Below are positions 1 to 6,706 of a stretch of DNA of 11,558 nt, one piece after another. Both the position numbers and the translations under genes were made by a program. A model generated the notes under the pieces. That model saw only the letters and a program-made list of their open reading frames with translations. It searched no databases and was not told the origin of the DNA. The stretch lies in NCBI GenBank assembly GCA_030529305.1, contig JAUMXD010000046.1:1-11558 (forward strand), in the 5' to 3' direction. Position 1 is the stretch's first letter. The number at the start of each line of letters is the position of its first letter. The DNA comes from Allobrachymonas sp. Lineage in GTDB: Bacteria > Pseudomonadota > Gammaproteobacteria > Burkholderiales > Burkholderiaceae.

Positions 1-841
1 GCCCGGCATTGAAGAGCTTGGCGTAGGCGATGCGTTGCGCGGCCAGCGCCAAGTCGGCCGAGCGGTCGATCAGCACGGGCGATTTGCCGCCCAGCTCCAG
101 CGTGACGGGCGTGAGGTTGCGCGCAGCCGCTTCGGCCACTTGCCGCCCCACGGCGGTGGACCCCGTAAACACCAAATGATCGAAGGGCAGCCGCACAAAG
201 GCTTGTGCCGTTTCCACACCGCCCAGCAACACCGCCATTTCGCCAGGCGAAAAATAATTGCTCACGGCCTGGCGCAGCAGCTGTGCAAAGCGCCCCGTGT
301 GTTCAGATGGCTTGATCATCACCCGGTTGCCTGCCGCCAAGGCGCCCAACGCGGGCGAAAGCGCCAGTTGCAAAGGATAGTTCCAGGGCGCCACCACACC
401 CACTACGCCCAGCGGCTGGCGCAGCAAGCGGTTGCTGGCGGGCCAGAACGGCAGCGCCGTGGGCACGCGGCGCGCGCGCATCCAGCTTTTGAGTTTGCGC
501 TGCACGTATTTGATTTCAGACAGCACAAAGTCGATTTCTGCCAGCTGCGTTTCTTGCGTGGCGCGGTGGCCAAAGTCTTGCGCAATGGCTTGCACAAAAG
601 CGTCGGCATTGTGCTCTAGCATGCGCTGCAAGCGATCGATGCGCTCTTGCCGCACCGCCCAGGTGGGATAGGGCATGGCCTGGTGTTCTTGCTGCTGCTG
701 TTGTAGCACGCGCTGCATGGCCTCGGCAGAAGACTCTACCTCTTCAAATAGATCGGGCGTTGCCGGAACAGGCGCAACGGTAGATGCAGACACAGGGGCT
801 GGCGAAGGCGCGCCAGAAAAAGAGCTGATGGGCGTATCCAT
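1..841 (-). CDS. Aldehyde dehydrogenase, coniferyl-aldehyde type (N-terminal part, runs off left edge)
   Basis: NAD(P)-dependent aldehyde dehydrogenase that oxidises an aldehyde to its acid. The sequence most resembles the coniferyl aldehyde dehydrogenase (CalB-like) group, which turns coniferyl aldehyde into ferulate; the true substrate cannot be read from sequence. Only 280 codons are present. Seen: GVVAPWNYP at about residues 148-155, KPSEHT (177-182) of the cofactor site, the Rossmann turn FTGSTAVGR (225-233), and TLELGGKSP (247-255) with the general-base Glu. The catalytic Cys should lie just beyond the left edge. The region KYVQRKLKSWMRARRV (111-126) is typical of the class-3-like ALDH branch. 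The first 38 or so residues are Ala/Pro/Ser-rich and followed by a run of five Gln, an extension relative to the usual family start. An in-frame ATG at 853 is an alternative start; neither has a clear Shine-Dalgarno. The gene follows the MBL-fold gene on the same strand after 251 bases. Confidence 0.88.
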   Translation of the reverse strand, partial: MDTPISSFSGAPSPAPVSASTVAPVPATPDLFEEVESSAEAMQRVLQQQQQEHQAMPYPTWAVRQERIDRLQRMLEHNADAFVQAIAQDFGHRATQETQLAEIDFVLSEIKYVQRKLKSWMRARRVPTALPFWPASNRLLRQPLGVVGVVAPWNYPLQLALSPALGALAAGNRVMIKPSEHTGRFAQLLRQAVSNYFSPGEMAVLLGGVETAQAFVRLPFDHLVFTGSTAVGRQVAEAAARNLTPVTLELGGKSPVLIDRSADLALAAQRIAYAKLFNAG

Positions 842-894
842 ATGGCCGCCCATGCTGCCAGAGGCATCTGCGCCTGGCAACGCCCCACGCTTGC

Positions 895-914
895 GGCAAT
901 GTATGGCAATGTAT
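895..914. repeat. Perfect tandem 10-bp duplication upstream of the aldehyde dehydrogenase gene
   Basis: The decamer GGCAATGTAT occurs twice head to tail with no gap. On the minus strand it reads ATACATTGCC twice, giving two TACATT hexamers ten bases apart, each a partial match to a -10 box, 54-74 bases before the ALDH start. No good -35 hexamer is visible at the proper distance. It may be a chance duplication, a duplicated operator half-site or a duplicated promoter element. Confidence 0.5.
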
Positions 915-946
915 CTGCATCACGAACGCGCCCGTCTGAACCGCAA

Positions 947-964
947 CATCTGCCGCTGCAGATG
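947..964. other. Perfect 7-bp inverted repeat (hairpin or operator) in the aldehyde dehydrogenase leader
   Basis: CATCTGC and GCAGATG are separated by four bases, forming an 18-base palindrome about 106 bases upstream of the ALDH start and 129 bases after the MBL-fold stop. No T-tract follows it on either strand, so it is not an obvious intrinsic terminator. A dyad of this size could be an operator for a dimeric regulator or an RNA hairpin; the sequence alone does not decide. Confidence 0.4.
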
Positions 965-1092
965 CTCACACTCTTAGAGCCTGCCTCTTTGAAATGAGCG
1001 TTGAAGGTGAGGCTGGCCGCGCGCGCAAAAAACACCACAAATGAAGACTGCGCGATGCCGCGGTTACGCGCTATTCACCAATCAACACCCAA

Positions 1093-1872
1093 TCACACAC
1101 ACAGCCAATCACTGCCGTTTTCGGCATCGGCCAATTGCACATCGGCCAGGCTGCGGTTCAAAGCGGGGGCCAGTGCAGCGGCGGCCAGTTCGGGGCGGTT
1201 GTTGCGTTCGCTCAAATGTCCGGCCAGCACATGCCCCAGGCTGCTGTGGTTAAGGGCTTGCGCCAAGGCTGCGGCTGCGGCATTGCTCAAGTGCCCCAGG
1301 TCGCCTGCTACGCGCCGCTTGAGAAATTCCGGATAACGCGAGGCCGCAAGCAGTGCGGGGTCGTGGTTCGATTCGATCAGCAAAGCATGGCACTGCTGCA
1401 AGCTGGCCAGCACATGGGCCGTGGCATGGCCCAGATCAGTGGCAATGCCCAGCACCCGGTCGCCATCGCTACAGCGCAGTTGCAGCGGCTCGCGCGCATC
1501 GTGCGGCACGGTAAACGGTTGCAGTTGCAGGCCGCCCAAGTCCAAGGTGTCGCCATCGCGCGCGTAGTGCAGCAGACCCTGCCAATCGGGCGCGCCCATG
1601 CCCACATGCGTGCCCCGGCTCATCCACACGGGAATGCGGTGGCGCAGCACCAGCTGCTGCGCGCAGCCGGTGTGGTCCAGATGCTCGTGGGTGATGAAGA
1701 CGGCGGCCAGCTGCTCCGGCTCCACCCCGGCCTGCTGCAAACGTGCGGTCAGCTGGCGCAGGGGCATGCCGCAGTCGATAAGCACCCAGCGCCGCTGCAG
1801 GCCGTCGCCCACTTCGATCAAAGTGGCATTGCCCGCGCTGCCGCTACCCAGGCTTTTGAAGCGCATGCTCAT
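1093..1872 (-). CDS. YycJ-like MBL-fold metallo-hydrolase
   Basis: Metallo-beta-lactamase-fold hydrolase of 259 residues, cytosolic, no signal peptide. It opens with FKSLGSGSAGNATLIE, the typical N-terminal strand of the YycJ/WalJ-like branch. The metal motif THEHLDH (residues 61-67) supplies the HxHxDH ligands. Further ligand candidates are TVPHD near 140, ATDLGH near 165, and the family-typical ESNHD, GHLSN and GHLSERNN segments. Members of this branch are often annotated as phosphoribosyl cyclic phosphodiesterases or nucleases; no substrate can be assigned here. A second in-frame ATG six bases downstream (1866) could be the start, as neither shows a strong Shine-Dalgarno. The gene follows bamC after an intrinsic terminator, so it is probably transcribed separately despite the shared strand. 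Confidence 0.9.
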   Translation of the reverse strand: MSMRFKSLGSGSAGNATLIEVGDGLQRRWVLIDCGMPLRQLTARLQQAGVEPEQLAAVFITHEHLDHTGCAQQLVLRHRIPVWMSRGTHVGMGAPDWQGLLHYARDGDTLDLGGLQLQPFTVPHDAREPLQLRCSDGDRVLGIATDLGHATAHVLASLQQCHALLIESNHDPALLAASRYPEFLKRRVAGDLGHLSNAAAAALAQALNHSSLGHVLAGHLSERNNRPELAAAALAPALNRSLADVQLADAENGSDWLCV

Positions 1873-1895
1873 GGCGGATTTATTACGGCGTCTTC

Positions 1896-1901
1896 GTTAT
1901 A
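1896..1901 (-). promoter_or_regulatory. Possible -10 box for the MBL-fold gene
   Basis: TATAAC on the minus strand matches five of six bases of the sigma-70 -10 consensus and lies 23 bases before the start codon, just after the bamC terminator, where a new promoter would be expected. The -35 position overlaps the T-tract of the terminator (TTTTTC) and is a poor match, so the call is weak. Confidence 0.22.
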
Positions 1902-1919
1902 GCGTGTGCCCCGCCCATG

Positions 1920-1950
1920 AAAAACAGCCGCCCGATGTGTTGGGCGGCTG
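1920..1950 (-). terminator. Intrinsic terminator after bamC
   Basis: On the minus strand a perfect 9-bp GC-rich stem (CAGCCGCCC pairing with GGGCGGCTG, loop of eight bases) is followed directly by TTTTTC. It lies 55 bases after the bamC stop and 48 bases before the MBL-fold start, closing the dapA-bamC unit. There is no T-tract on the plus strand, so it acts in one direction only. Confidence 0.85.
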
Positions 1951-2004
1951 CTTCAACCATGCAGGGCACGGATGGGCAATCACATGCGATTAATGAGGTA
2001 GTGA

Positions 2005-3129
2005 TCAAGAGCGGCGCAAATCTTCGGCCAGCAGTTTGAGGATGCGAGCGCTGTCGCCAGCGCTGGCGGGCTGGCCGTTTTCCATCTGCACGCGCACCGC
2101 AGTGCCTGCGCCCTGGTTCTGCAACTGCACGCGATAACGCACGGCCTTGACTTCAGGCGTTTTGCGGAACATGCGTTTGAACCAGCCGGTCGGCTCTTTC
2201 TTTTCGGGCACGAAAGGCACATAGCGCACGTAGTACACAGCGGCGCTGCGGTCGCGGTCTTCTACCGTGAAGCCGGAACGATCGAGCGACAAGCCCACAC
2301 GGCGCCAGGCGCGGTCGAAGTTGTCGGCCAGCACCAAGGCTTGTGCGGCTTCGTTGTATTGCACGCCTGCTTGTGCTGTTGTTTGTGCAGCGGCTGCGCC
2401 GCCCGCTTGGCCGGCTGCTTGCGACTGCTTGATCAAGGCCGAGGCCCGCTCGGCCGGTACGCCCAGCGCCACCATCATGCGGCGCAAGAATTCGTCTTCC
2501 AGCGCCGGATCGTTGGCGCGGGGCTGCCAGGCGGTGGTGGATTTGTCGCGCGAGGTGTACACCTCTTCCATGCCGCGCTGGCTCACGAAGATGTCGGTGC
2601 CGCCGCTGGCATTGGCCTCCAACCGGGTGCGGAAGCGATCGAGCTGGCCGGTGGAATAGAGAGAATCCAGCGCACGGCCCAAGGCGGCGCGGATGGGATC
2701 GAGTGGAATGTTGGCGCGGTTTTCGGCCCAGTCGGTTTCCATCACGCCGATCTTGCGATCTTCAACGGCCAGCACAAAGCCGTTGTCTTCCCAAAAAGCC
2801 TTCACGGGTTCCCACAACTCGGCAGGGGTGCGCTGCACCACCAGCCAGCGCTGGTTGCCGTCGCGCTTGATTTGCACGTCGCCCACAGCGGTGAGGGCCG
2901 TGGCCACGCTTTGCCCTTCGGTCTTTTTATCGCTGGCATAGTCCACCGCGCTGGCGCTGCCGGGCACGTTGTAGCGGCCGTCGCTGCTCAAGCGCGTCAG
3001 GTCAGGCGGCACTTCCAGCGGGTTGCCACGGCGGGCCGAGCGGTAGTCGATGCCGCCACCGCTGGTAGCGGTACAGGCCGTCAAGGCCGCGGCCAAACCA
3101 AGAAGGGAGAGTTTTCGCAAAGCGTTCAT
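2005..3129 (-). CDS. bamC: BamC, outer membrane protein assembly lipoprotein
   Basis: Lipoprotein component of the BAM complex, which inserts beta-barrel proteins in the outer membrane (NlpB/DapX family). The start at 3129 gives 374 residues and a lipoprotein signal: MNALRK, hydrophobic core LSLLGLAAAL, lipobox LTAC with Cys19 as the acylated residue. The frame stays open to 3195, but the extra 22 residues would bury the signal; ATG at 3135 is two codons upstream and also possible, with a weak GAG before it. The conserved unstructured N-terminus that contacts BamD is visible as YRSARRGNPLEVPPDLT. Two helix-grip-like domains follow (about 75-215 and 262-370), joined by a Gly/Ala/Gln-rich linker (about 235-258). 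It follows dapA by about 106 bases, the same order as in enterobacteria, and ends with its own terminator. Confidence 0.93.
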   Translation of the reverse strand: MNALRKLSLLGLAAALTACTATSGGGIDYRSARRGNPLEVPPDLTRLSSDGRYNVPGSASAVDYASDKKTEGQSVATALTAVGDVQIKRDGNQRWLVVQRTPAELWEPVKAFWEDNGFVLAVEDRKIGVMETDWAENRANIPLDPIRAALGRALDSLYSTGQLDRFRTRLEANASGGTDIFVSQRGMEEVYTSRDKSTTAWQPRANDPALEDEFLRRMMVALGVPAERASALIKQSQAAGQAGGAAAAQTTAQAGVQYNEAAQALVLADNFDRAWRRVGLSLDRSGFTVEDRDRSAAVYYVRYVPFVPEKKEPTGWFKRMFRKTPEVKAVRYRVQLQNQGAGTAVRVQMENGQPASAGDSARILKLLAEDLRRS

Positions 3130-3146
3130 AAGCATTCGGTTCTCAA

Positions 3147-3162
3147 GCAGCGCAGGCGCTGC
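3147..3162 (-). other. Small hairpin in the bamC leader
   Basis: GCAGCG and CGCTGC pair around a four-base loop, ending 12 bases upstream of the ATG at 3135 in the dapA-bamC spacer. No U-tract follows, so it is not a terminator. It could protect a processed mRNA end or tune bamC translation, or be chance in GC-rich DNA. Confidence 0.25.
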
Positions 3163-3235
3163 GCCAACAACAGGCCAACACAAGAAGCCCGACAAATGAG
3201 CGGCCCCGGCAAAGCCCGCTGGCCGCGACGACGCA

Positions 3236-4129
3236 TCATAGCAAGCCAGCCGATTTCAGGGCGTTTTCGACCGCAGGCTGGTGGGCGGCGCTCAAGGGCG
3301 TGAGTGGCAAACGCAGGCCGCCGCCGCACAGGCCCAGGCGCTGCATGGCCCATTTGACGGGAATGGGGTTGGACTCTGCAAACAAATGCTTGTGCAGGGG
3401 CAGCAGCAGCCGTTGCAGGCGCATGGCCTCGTCGCGCTGGCCGGTCATGGCGGCCTGGCACAGGGCCTGCATCTGGGCGGGCGCCACATTGGCCGTGACG
3501 CTGATATTGCCCTGCCCACCGCACAGCATCAGGGCCACGGCGGTGGCATCGTCGCCCGAATACACGGCAAAGCCCTGGGGCACATCGCGAATCAGCCATT
3601 GCGCCCGGGCCAGATCGCCGGTGGCCTCCTTGATGCCGACGATGCCCGGAATCTGCGCCAGACGCAGCACCGTGTCGTGCTCCATGCTGGCCACGGTGCG
3701 GCCCGGCACGTTGTACAGCACCATGGGCAGGTCGCCCACGGTTTCGGCAATTTTTTTGAAGTGCTGGTACTGCCCTTCTTGCGTGGGCTTGTTGTAGTAG
3801 GGCACGACTTGCAATTGGCAATCGGCGCCCACGCTTTTGGCAAAGCGCGCGAGGTTGATCGCCTCGGCCGTGGAGTTGGCCCCGCAACCGGCCATGATGG
3901 GCAGGCGCCCGGCGGCTTGTTCCACCGCCACGCGGATGATTTCGCAATGCTCTTCGACCGTGACGGTGGGCGCTTCACCCGTGGTGCCCACCACGGCGAT
4001 GCAGCGGGTGCCTTGCTCGACGTGCCAGTCGATCAGCTTGCGCAAGCCCGCGTAATCGACTGAACCATCAGGAAGAAAAGGGGTGACCAGGGCAACGATA
4101 CTGCCGGTGATTGCATGCATGTCAGACAT
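3236..4129 (-). CDS. dapA: DapA, 4-hydroxy-tetrahydrodipicolinate synthase
   Basis: Condenses pyruvate with aspartate semialdehyde in the first committed step of the diaminopimelate/lysine pathway; a cytosolic TIM-barrel enzyme, usually tetrameric. The 297 residues match family length. Seen: VGTTGEAPT (47-55) with the pyruvate-binding and proton-relay Thr pair, YYNKP (111-115) with the relay Tyr, LYNVPGRT (138-145) with the catalytic Tyr139, and the Schiff-base Lys167 in GIKEATGD. The C-terminal third is helical, as expected. The start at 4129 has GAAAG directly adjacent, too close to serve as a ribosome-binding site; ATG at 4120 (residue 4) has AAAGA eight bases upstream and may be the real start. 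It lies between the Trp-rich membrane gene and bamC on the same strand, with a terminator-like hairpin just before it. Confidence 0.96.
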   Translation of the reverse strand: MSDMHAITGSIVALVTPFLPDGSVDYAGLRKLIDWHVEQGTRCIAVVGTTGEAPTVTVEEHCEIIRVAVEQAAGRLPIMAGCGANSTAEAINLARFAKSVGADCQLQVVPYYNKPTQEGQYQHFKKIAETVGDLPMVLYNVPGRTVASMEHDTVLRLAQIPGIVGIKEATGDLARAQWLIRDVPQGFAVYSGDDATAVALMLCGGQGNISVTANVAPAQMQALCQAAMTGQRDEAMRLQRLLLPLHKHLFAESNPIPVKWAMQRLGLCGGGLRLPLTPLSAAHQPAVENALKSAGLL

Positions 4130-4139
4130 CTTTCAGCAC

Positions 4140-4162
4140 AAAAATGCAACCGCTGCGGTTGC
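4140..4162 (-). terminator. Terminator-like hairpin in the dapA leader
   Basis: On the minus strand GCAACCGCAGCGGTTGC, a perfect 8+1+8 palindrome that folds as a 7-bp stem with a three-base loop, is followed by ATTTTTG. This has the form of an intrinsic terminator. It would end transcripts of the Trp-rich gene 47 bases after its stop codon, but it stops only ten bases before the dapA ATG at 4129, so it lies inside any dapA leader that begins upstream. Confidence 0.6.
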
Positions 4163-4173
4163 TGGAACGCAGA

Positions 4174-4179
4174 ATTGTA
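4174..4179 (-). promoter_or_regulatory. Possible -10 box for dapA
   Basis: TACAAT on the minus strand matches five of six -10 consensus bases, 44 bases before the dapA ATG. Transcription would then start near 4167, just ahead of the hairpin at 4162, placing the hairpin at the 5' end of the mRNA. The hexamer at the -35 distance (GAATGG) is poor, so the call is weak. Confidence 0.25.
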
Positions 4180-4208
4180 AATTTGCCAACGCCCGCCCAT
4201 TCACCGCT

Positions 4209-4451
4209 TCAGCGGCGGCCCCGCATGCTGCGGTGCAGGGCTTCGCGCTGCTCTTGCAGGCGCTTGTCTTTGATGGCGTCCATCTTCTCCATGGCTTTGC
4301 GCTTGGTGTAGCCGCTGGCATCGGCCCACGACCACCACAGGGCCGCCAGCCCAAACGGGGCCAGTACATAAAGCCAGCTCCAAGTGGCAACTGGATCAAT
4401 CTCCATGAGTTTGAGGATGAGCAGTAAAACCCCGATTCCCAAAAAGTACAT
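4209..4451 (-). CDS. Small Trp-rich membrane protein (TIGR04438-like)
   Basis: An 80-residue protein of unknown function that resembles the 'small Trp-rich protein' family of Burkholderiales. A hydrophobic stretch at 1-16 (MYFLGIGVLLLILKLM) and a second at about 24-42 are probable membrane helices. Five tryptophans, W24, W26, W39, W40 and W42, sit at the ends of the second helix, where they would lie at the membrane interface. The C-terminal half (about 48-80) is charged, Lys/Arg-rich and likely a cytoplasmic helix. The start is supported by AGGGA at 4465-4461, nine bases before the ATG. It lies 79 bases upstream of dapA on the same strand and diverges from cobQ. An association with envelope biogenesis is suggested only by position. 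Confidence 0.85.
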   Translation of the reverse strand: MYFLGIGVLLLILKLMEIDPVATWSWLYVLAPFGLAALWWSWADASGYTKRKAMEKMDAIKDKRLQEQREALHRSMRGRR

Positions 4452-4678
4452 GCTTGATGCTCCCTGATTTCATCGCGAGCCTGCCGTTTACTTATTTGCC
4501 AGCTGCCCGCTCAGCTCGCACGCCGTGCCACTAGACACCCGCGCGCTTGGATCGGCCACATTATCAGGCACGGTGCGTTAAAAATGCATGTGCAGATGCG
4601 AATCTGCCTTTGGCAAATTGGTATTCAGTTTGATGCCTAAGCTCCACCTTCGCCGCACCGTTTTATCCATACCGCACA
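4452..4678. other. Divergent intergenic region between the Trp-rich gene and cobQ
   Basis: This 227-base spacer must carry the promoters for both directions. On the minus strand GATAAT (4565-4560) is a five-of-six -10 match, but no good -35 lies 16-18 bases upstream. On the plus strand TTGGCA near 4611 is a five-of-six -35 match without a convincing -10. A short hairpin, GCAGAT-GCGA-ATCTGC (4592-4607), with a GNRA-type loop lies 72 bases before cobQ. The conserved core of a cobalamin riboswitch is not visible. Confidence 0.5.
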
Positions 4679-6364
4679 ATGCGGGCCGTGAAGATTGATG
4701 CCCCACCCATCCCCCCTGTTCGCCAGCCTGGCTCGCTGGCCGCTTGCGTCATGGTGCTGGGCTGCACCAGCGGCGCAGGCAAAAGCTGGCTGACCACCGC
4801 CTTGTGCCGCTGGTACGCCCGCCAAGGCTACAAGGTCGCGCCCTTCAAGGCGCAAAACATGAGTAACAACGCCCGCGTGGCAGCAGGTGCGCCCAACGGT
4901 GCGGGTAATAGCAGTCACTGGCCAGCGGCCGGTGGCGAAATCGGCTCGGCCCAATACTTTCAGGCGCTGGCCGCAGGCACTGTGCCCGATGTGCGCATGA
5001 ACCCTTTGCTGCTCAAGCCCGAGGCCGACACCCGCAGCCAAGTGGTGCTATTAGGGCAGGTGGATACGACGCTCAGCGCCCTGCCCTGGCGCGCGCGCAG
5101 CCAGCAGGTGTGGCCAGCCATCAGCGCCGCGCTGCACAGCCTGCGGGCCGAAAACGATGTGGTGGTGATCGAAGGCGCGGGGTCGCCCGCCGAAATCAAC
5201 CTGAGCGACAGCGACGTGGTCAACCTGCGTGTGGCGCGCCACACCGATGCTGCCTGCCTGTTGGTGGCTGATATCGACCGCGGCGGCGCTTTTGCCCACT
5301 TGTACGGCACCTGGGCACTGCTGCCCGAGGCCGACCGCCGCCTGCTGCGCGGCTTTGTGCTCAACAAATTCCGCGGCGACGCCAGCCTGCTGCCCCCCGC
5401 CCCGCAACGCCTGCAAGAGCTGACCGGCCTGCCCACCCTGGCCACCCTGCCCCTGTGGCGCGAGCACGGCCTGCCCGAAGAAGACGGCGTGTTTGACGAC
5501 AGCGGCACCACCGCTGCTGCGCCCGAAAACGCCATCACCATCGCCATCATCGCCTACCCGCGCATCAGCAATCTGGATGAATTTCAGCCCCTCAAACACG
5601 TACCCAACGTGCGGCTGCGCTGGGTACGGCAGGCGCAAGAGTTGAACGACCTGCGCGCGCAAGACTGGATCATCCTGCCCGGCAGCAAAGCCACCGTGAG
5701 CGATTTGCACTGGCTGCGCCAGCAGGGGCTGGACGCCGCCATTTGCCGCCATGCCGCGCAGGGCGGGCGCGTGCTGGGCATTTGCGGCGGCCTGCAAATG
5801 CTGGGTAAGGCCGTGGTGGATACCGAAGGGGTAGAAACACCCAGCGCCACAACCCACCTGCCCGCTCGGCCGCCCGCCCTTCCACCCGCCGAACTGGCCG
5901 CCCGCATGGGCTGCGCCCCCGGCCTGGGCCTGCTGCCGCTGGCCACCTGCATGCAAGCGAACAAAACCGTGTGCCACACCCAGGCCCGCTTTGCCGATGC
6001 CTGGCCCGGCCCTTGGGCGGCGCTGGCCGGTCTGCACGCGCCCGGCTACGAAATCCACATGGGCCACACCCAGCCCCACCCCGACATGCTGCGCGCCGGC
6101 CACGTGGCCCAGCCTGTGCTGCGCAATGCGGCGGGCGCAACCATCGGCTGGATCAATGGCGCGCCCACCGCCACCAACCCGCACACGGGCCATGTGCTGG
6201 GCCTGTATCTGCACGGCCTGTTTGAACACCCCGCCGTGCTGCACGCCCTGCTGGGCCACAGCGGGCACGATCTGGAGGCCACCTTCAACCGCATGGCCGA
6301 TCTGATTGAAACCAGTTTTGGTGCCGAAACTTTGCTGGGCCTGCTGCAAGCCACAGGGACGTAA
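4679..6364 (+). CDS. cobQ: CobQ, cobyric acid synthase
   Basis: Glutamine-dependent amidotransferase that amidates four carboxylates of adenosylcobyrinic acid a,c-diamide to give adenosylcobyric acid in coenzyme B12 synthesis. The N-terminal dethiobiotin-synthetase-like ATPase domain has its P-loop GCTSGAGKS at 28-36, then APFKAQNMSNNARV (54-67), RMNPLLLKPEADTRSQVV and VIEGAGSPAEINL (163-175). The C-terminal class I glutaminase-like domain has the nucleophile Cys369 in GICGGLQMLG and the His512 site in LHGLFEH. At 561 residues it is longer than the usual roughly 480-510. The excess is a short N-terminal extension, an insert at about 68-84 and a Pro/Ala-rich insert at about 386-411. No Shine-Dalgarno precedes the ATG; a start at Met25 (4751) would lie nearer the family's usual N-terminus. 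No other cobalamin gene is adjacent in the window. Confidence 0.95.
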   Translation: MRAVKIDAPPIPPVRQPGSLAACVMVLGCTSGAGKSWLTTALCRWYARQGYKVAPFKAQNMSNNARVAAGAPNGAGNSSHWPAAGGEIGSAQYFQALAAGTVPDVRMNPLLLKPEADTRSQVVLLGQVDTTLSALPWRARSQQVWPAISAALHSLRAENDVVVIEGAGSPAEINLSDSDVVNLRVARHTDAACLLVADIDRGGAFAHLYGTWALLPEADRRLLRGFVLNKFRGDASLLPPAPQRLQELTGLPTLATLPLWREHGLPEEDGVFDDSGTTAAAPENAITIAIIAYPRISNLDEFQPLKHVPNVRLRWVRQAQELNDLRAQDWIILPGSKATVSDLHWLRQQGLDAAICRHAAQGGRVLGICGGLQMLGKAVVDTEGVETPSATTHLPARPPALPPAELAARMGCAPGLGLLPLATCMQANKTVCHTQARFADAWPGPWAALAGLHAPGYEIHMGHTQPHPDMLRAGHVAQPVLRNAAGATIGWINGAPTATNPHTGHVLGLYLHGLFEHPAVLHALLGHSGHDLEATFNRMADLIETSFGAETLLGLLQATGT

Positions 6365-6706
6365 ACAAAGCCCAAAGCGAAGATCCAAAGCGCCTGCGTT
6401 CGCCCCCACCTGATCAATCAGCAAGCCCTATTGGCTCATCAGCGTGTGCGCCCGCTTTTGCCGCATTGCGGCTAGCCCTTAGCCGATACCCCTGCAAGCC
6501 ACTCCACAAGAGCTGATTGCGCATAATAGCTGCGCCCTTCACACGCCGCCTGAGCCGCCGCTGAATCACAGGCACTGGGTGCAAGCGCTTGCCCTGTCAG
6601 GCACCCCTTTCAAGGACTTGAACGAGCAGCTTGCGCAACGGGCTTCTCCATGTCGCGGCAAACCTGCTTCTTCAAACGCCGTCTTCTTTTTTGCAAGGCC
6701 CTTCCC
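6365..6706. other. Intergenic region between cobQ and uvrA
   Basis: A 342-base spacer with no convincing gene. GCCGC-ATT-GCGGC (6460-6472) is a short hairpin without a following T-tract, so it is not a clear cobQ terminator. CATAAT (6522-6527) is a five-of-six -10 match, but the -35 position (CCACTC) is poor. I found no LexA-type CTGT-N8-ACAG operator. The uvrA frame is open upstream of the chosen GTG and includes an ATG at 6650, so the last 57 bases could be coding. Confidence 0.5.
6694..6698 (+). promoter_or_regulatory. Ribosome-binding site deciding the uvrA start
   Basis: CAAGG ends eight bases before GTG at 6707 and is the best Shine-Dalgarno match near the beginning of the UvrA frame. 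The in-frame ATG at 6650 has only a weak ACGGG before it. The peptide between the two starts (SRQTCFFKRRLLFCKALP) does not look like a UvrA N-terminus. Confidence 0.45.

Noticed and set aside
1050..1071. Possible terminator after the MBL-fold gene (GCGCG pairing with CGCGC, six Ts further downstream)
   Set aside because: The stem is only five base pairs with a 12-base loop, and the T-run (minus strand, near 1032-1027) is about 20 bases away, so it does not fit an intrinsic terminator.
1135..1902. A 255-codon plus-strand open frame opposite the MBL-fold gene, and a similar 320-codon frame opposite bamC (2341-3303)
   Set aside because: Both mirror well-recognised minus-strand genes and show no family motif.
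3130..3195. Upstream extension of BamC to an ATG at 3195
   Set aside because: It would place 22 residues before the lipoprotein signal and break the expected signal-peptide architecture.
5051..6424. A 457-codon minus-strand open frame antisense to cobQ
   Set aside because: Same shadow effect; the composition is Gly/Gln/Ala/His-biased with no domain, and CobQ motifs occupy the plus strand.
6365..6706. SOS (LexA) operator upstream of uvrA
   Set aside because: UvrA genes are often SOS-controlled, so I looked for CTGT-N8-ACAG and close variants, but none is visible in the spacer.
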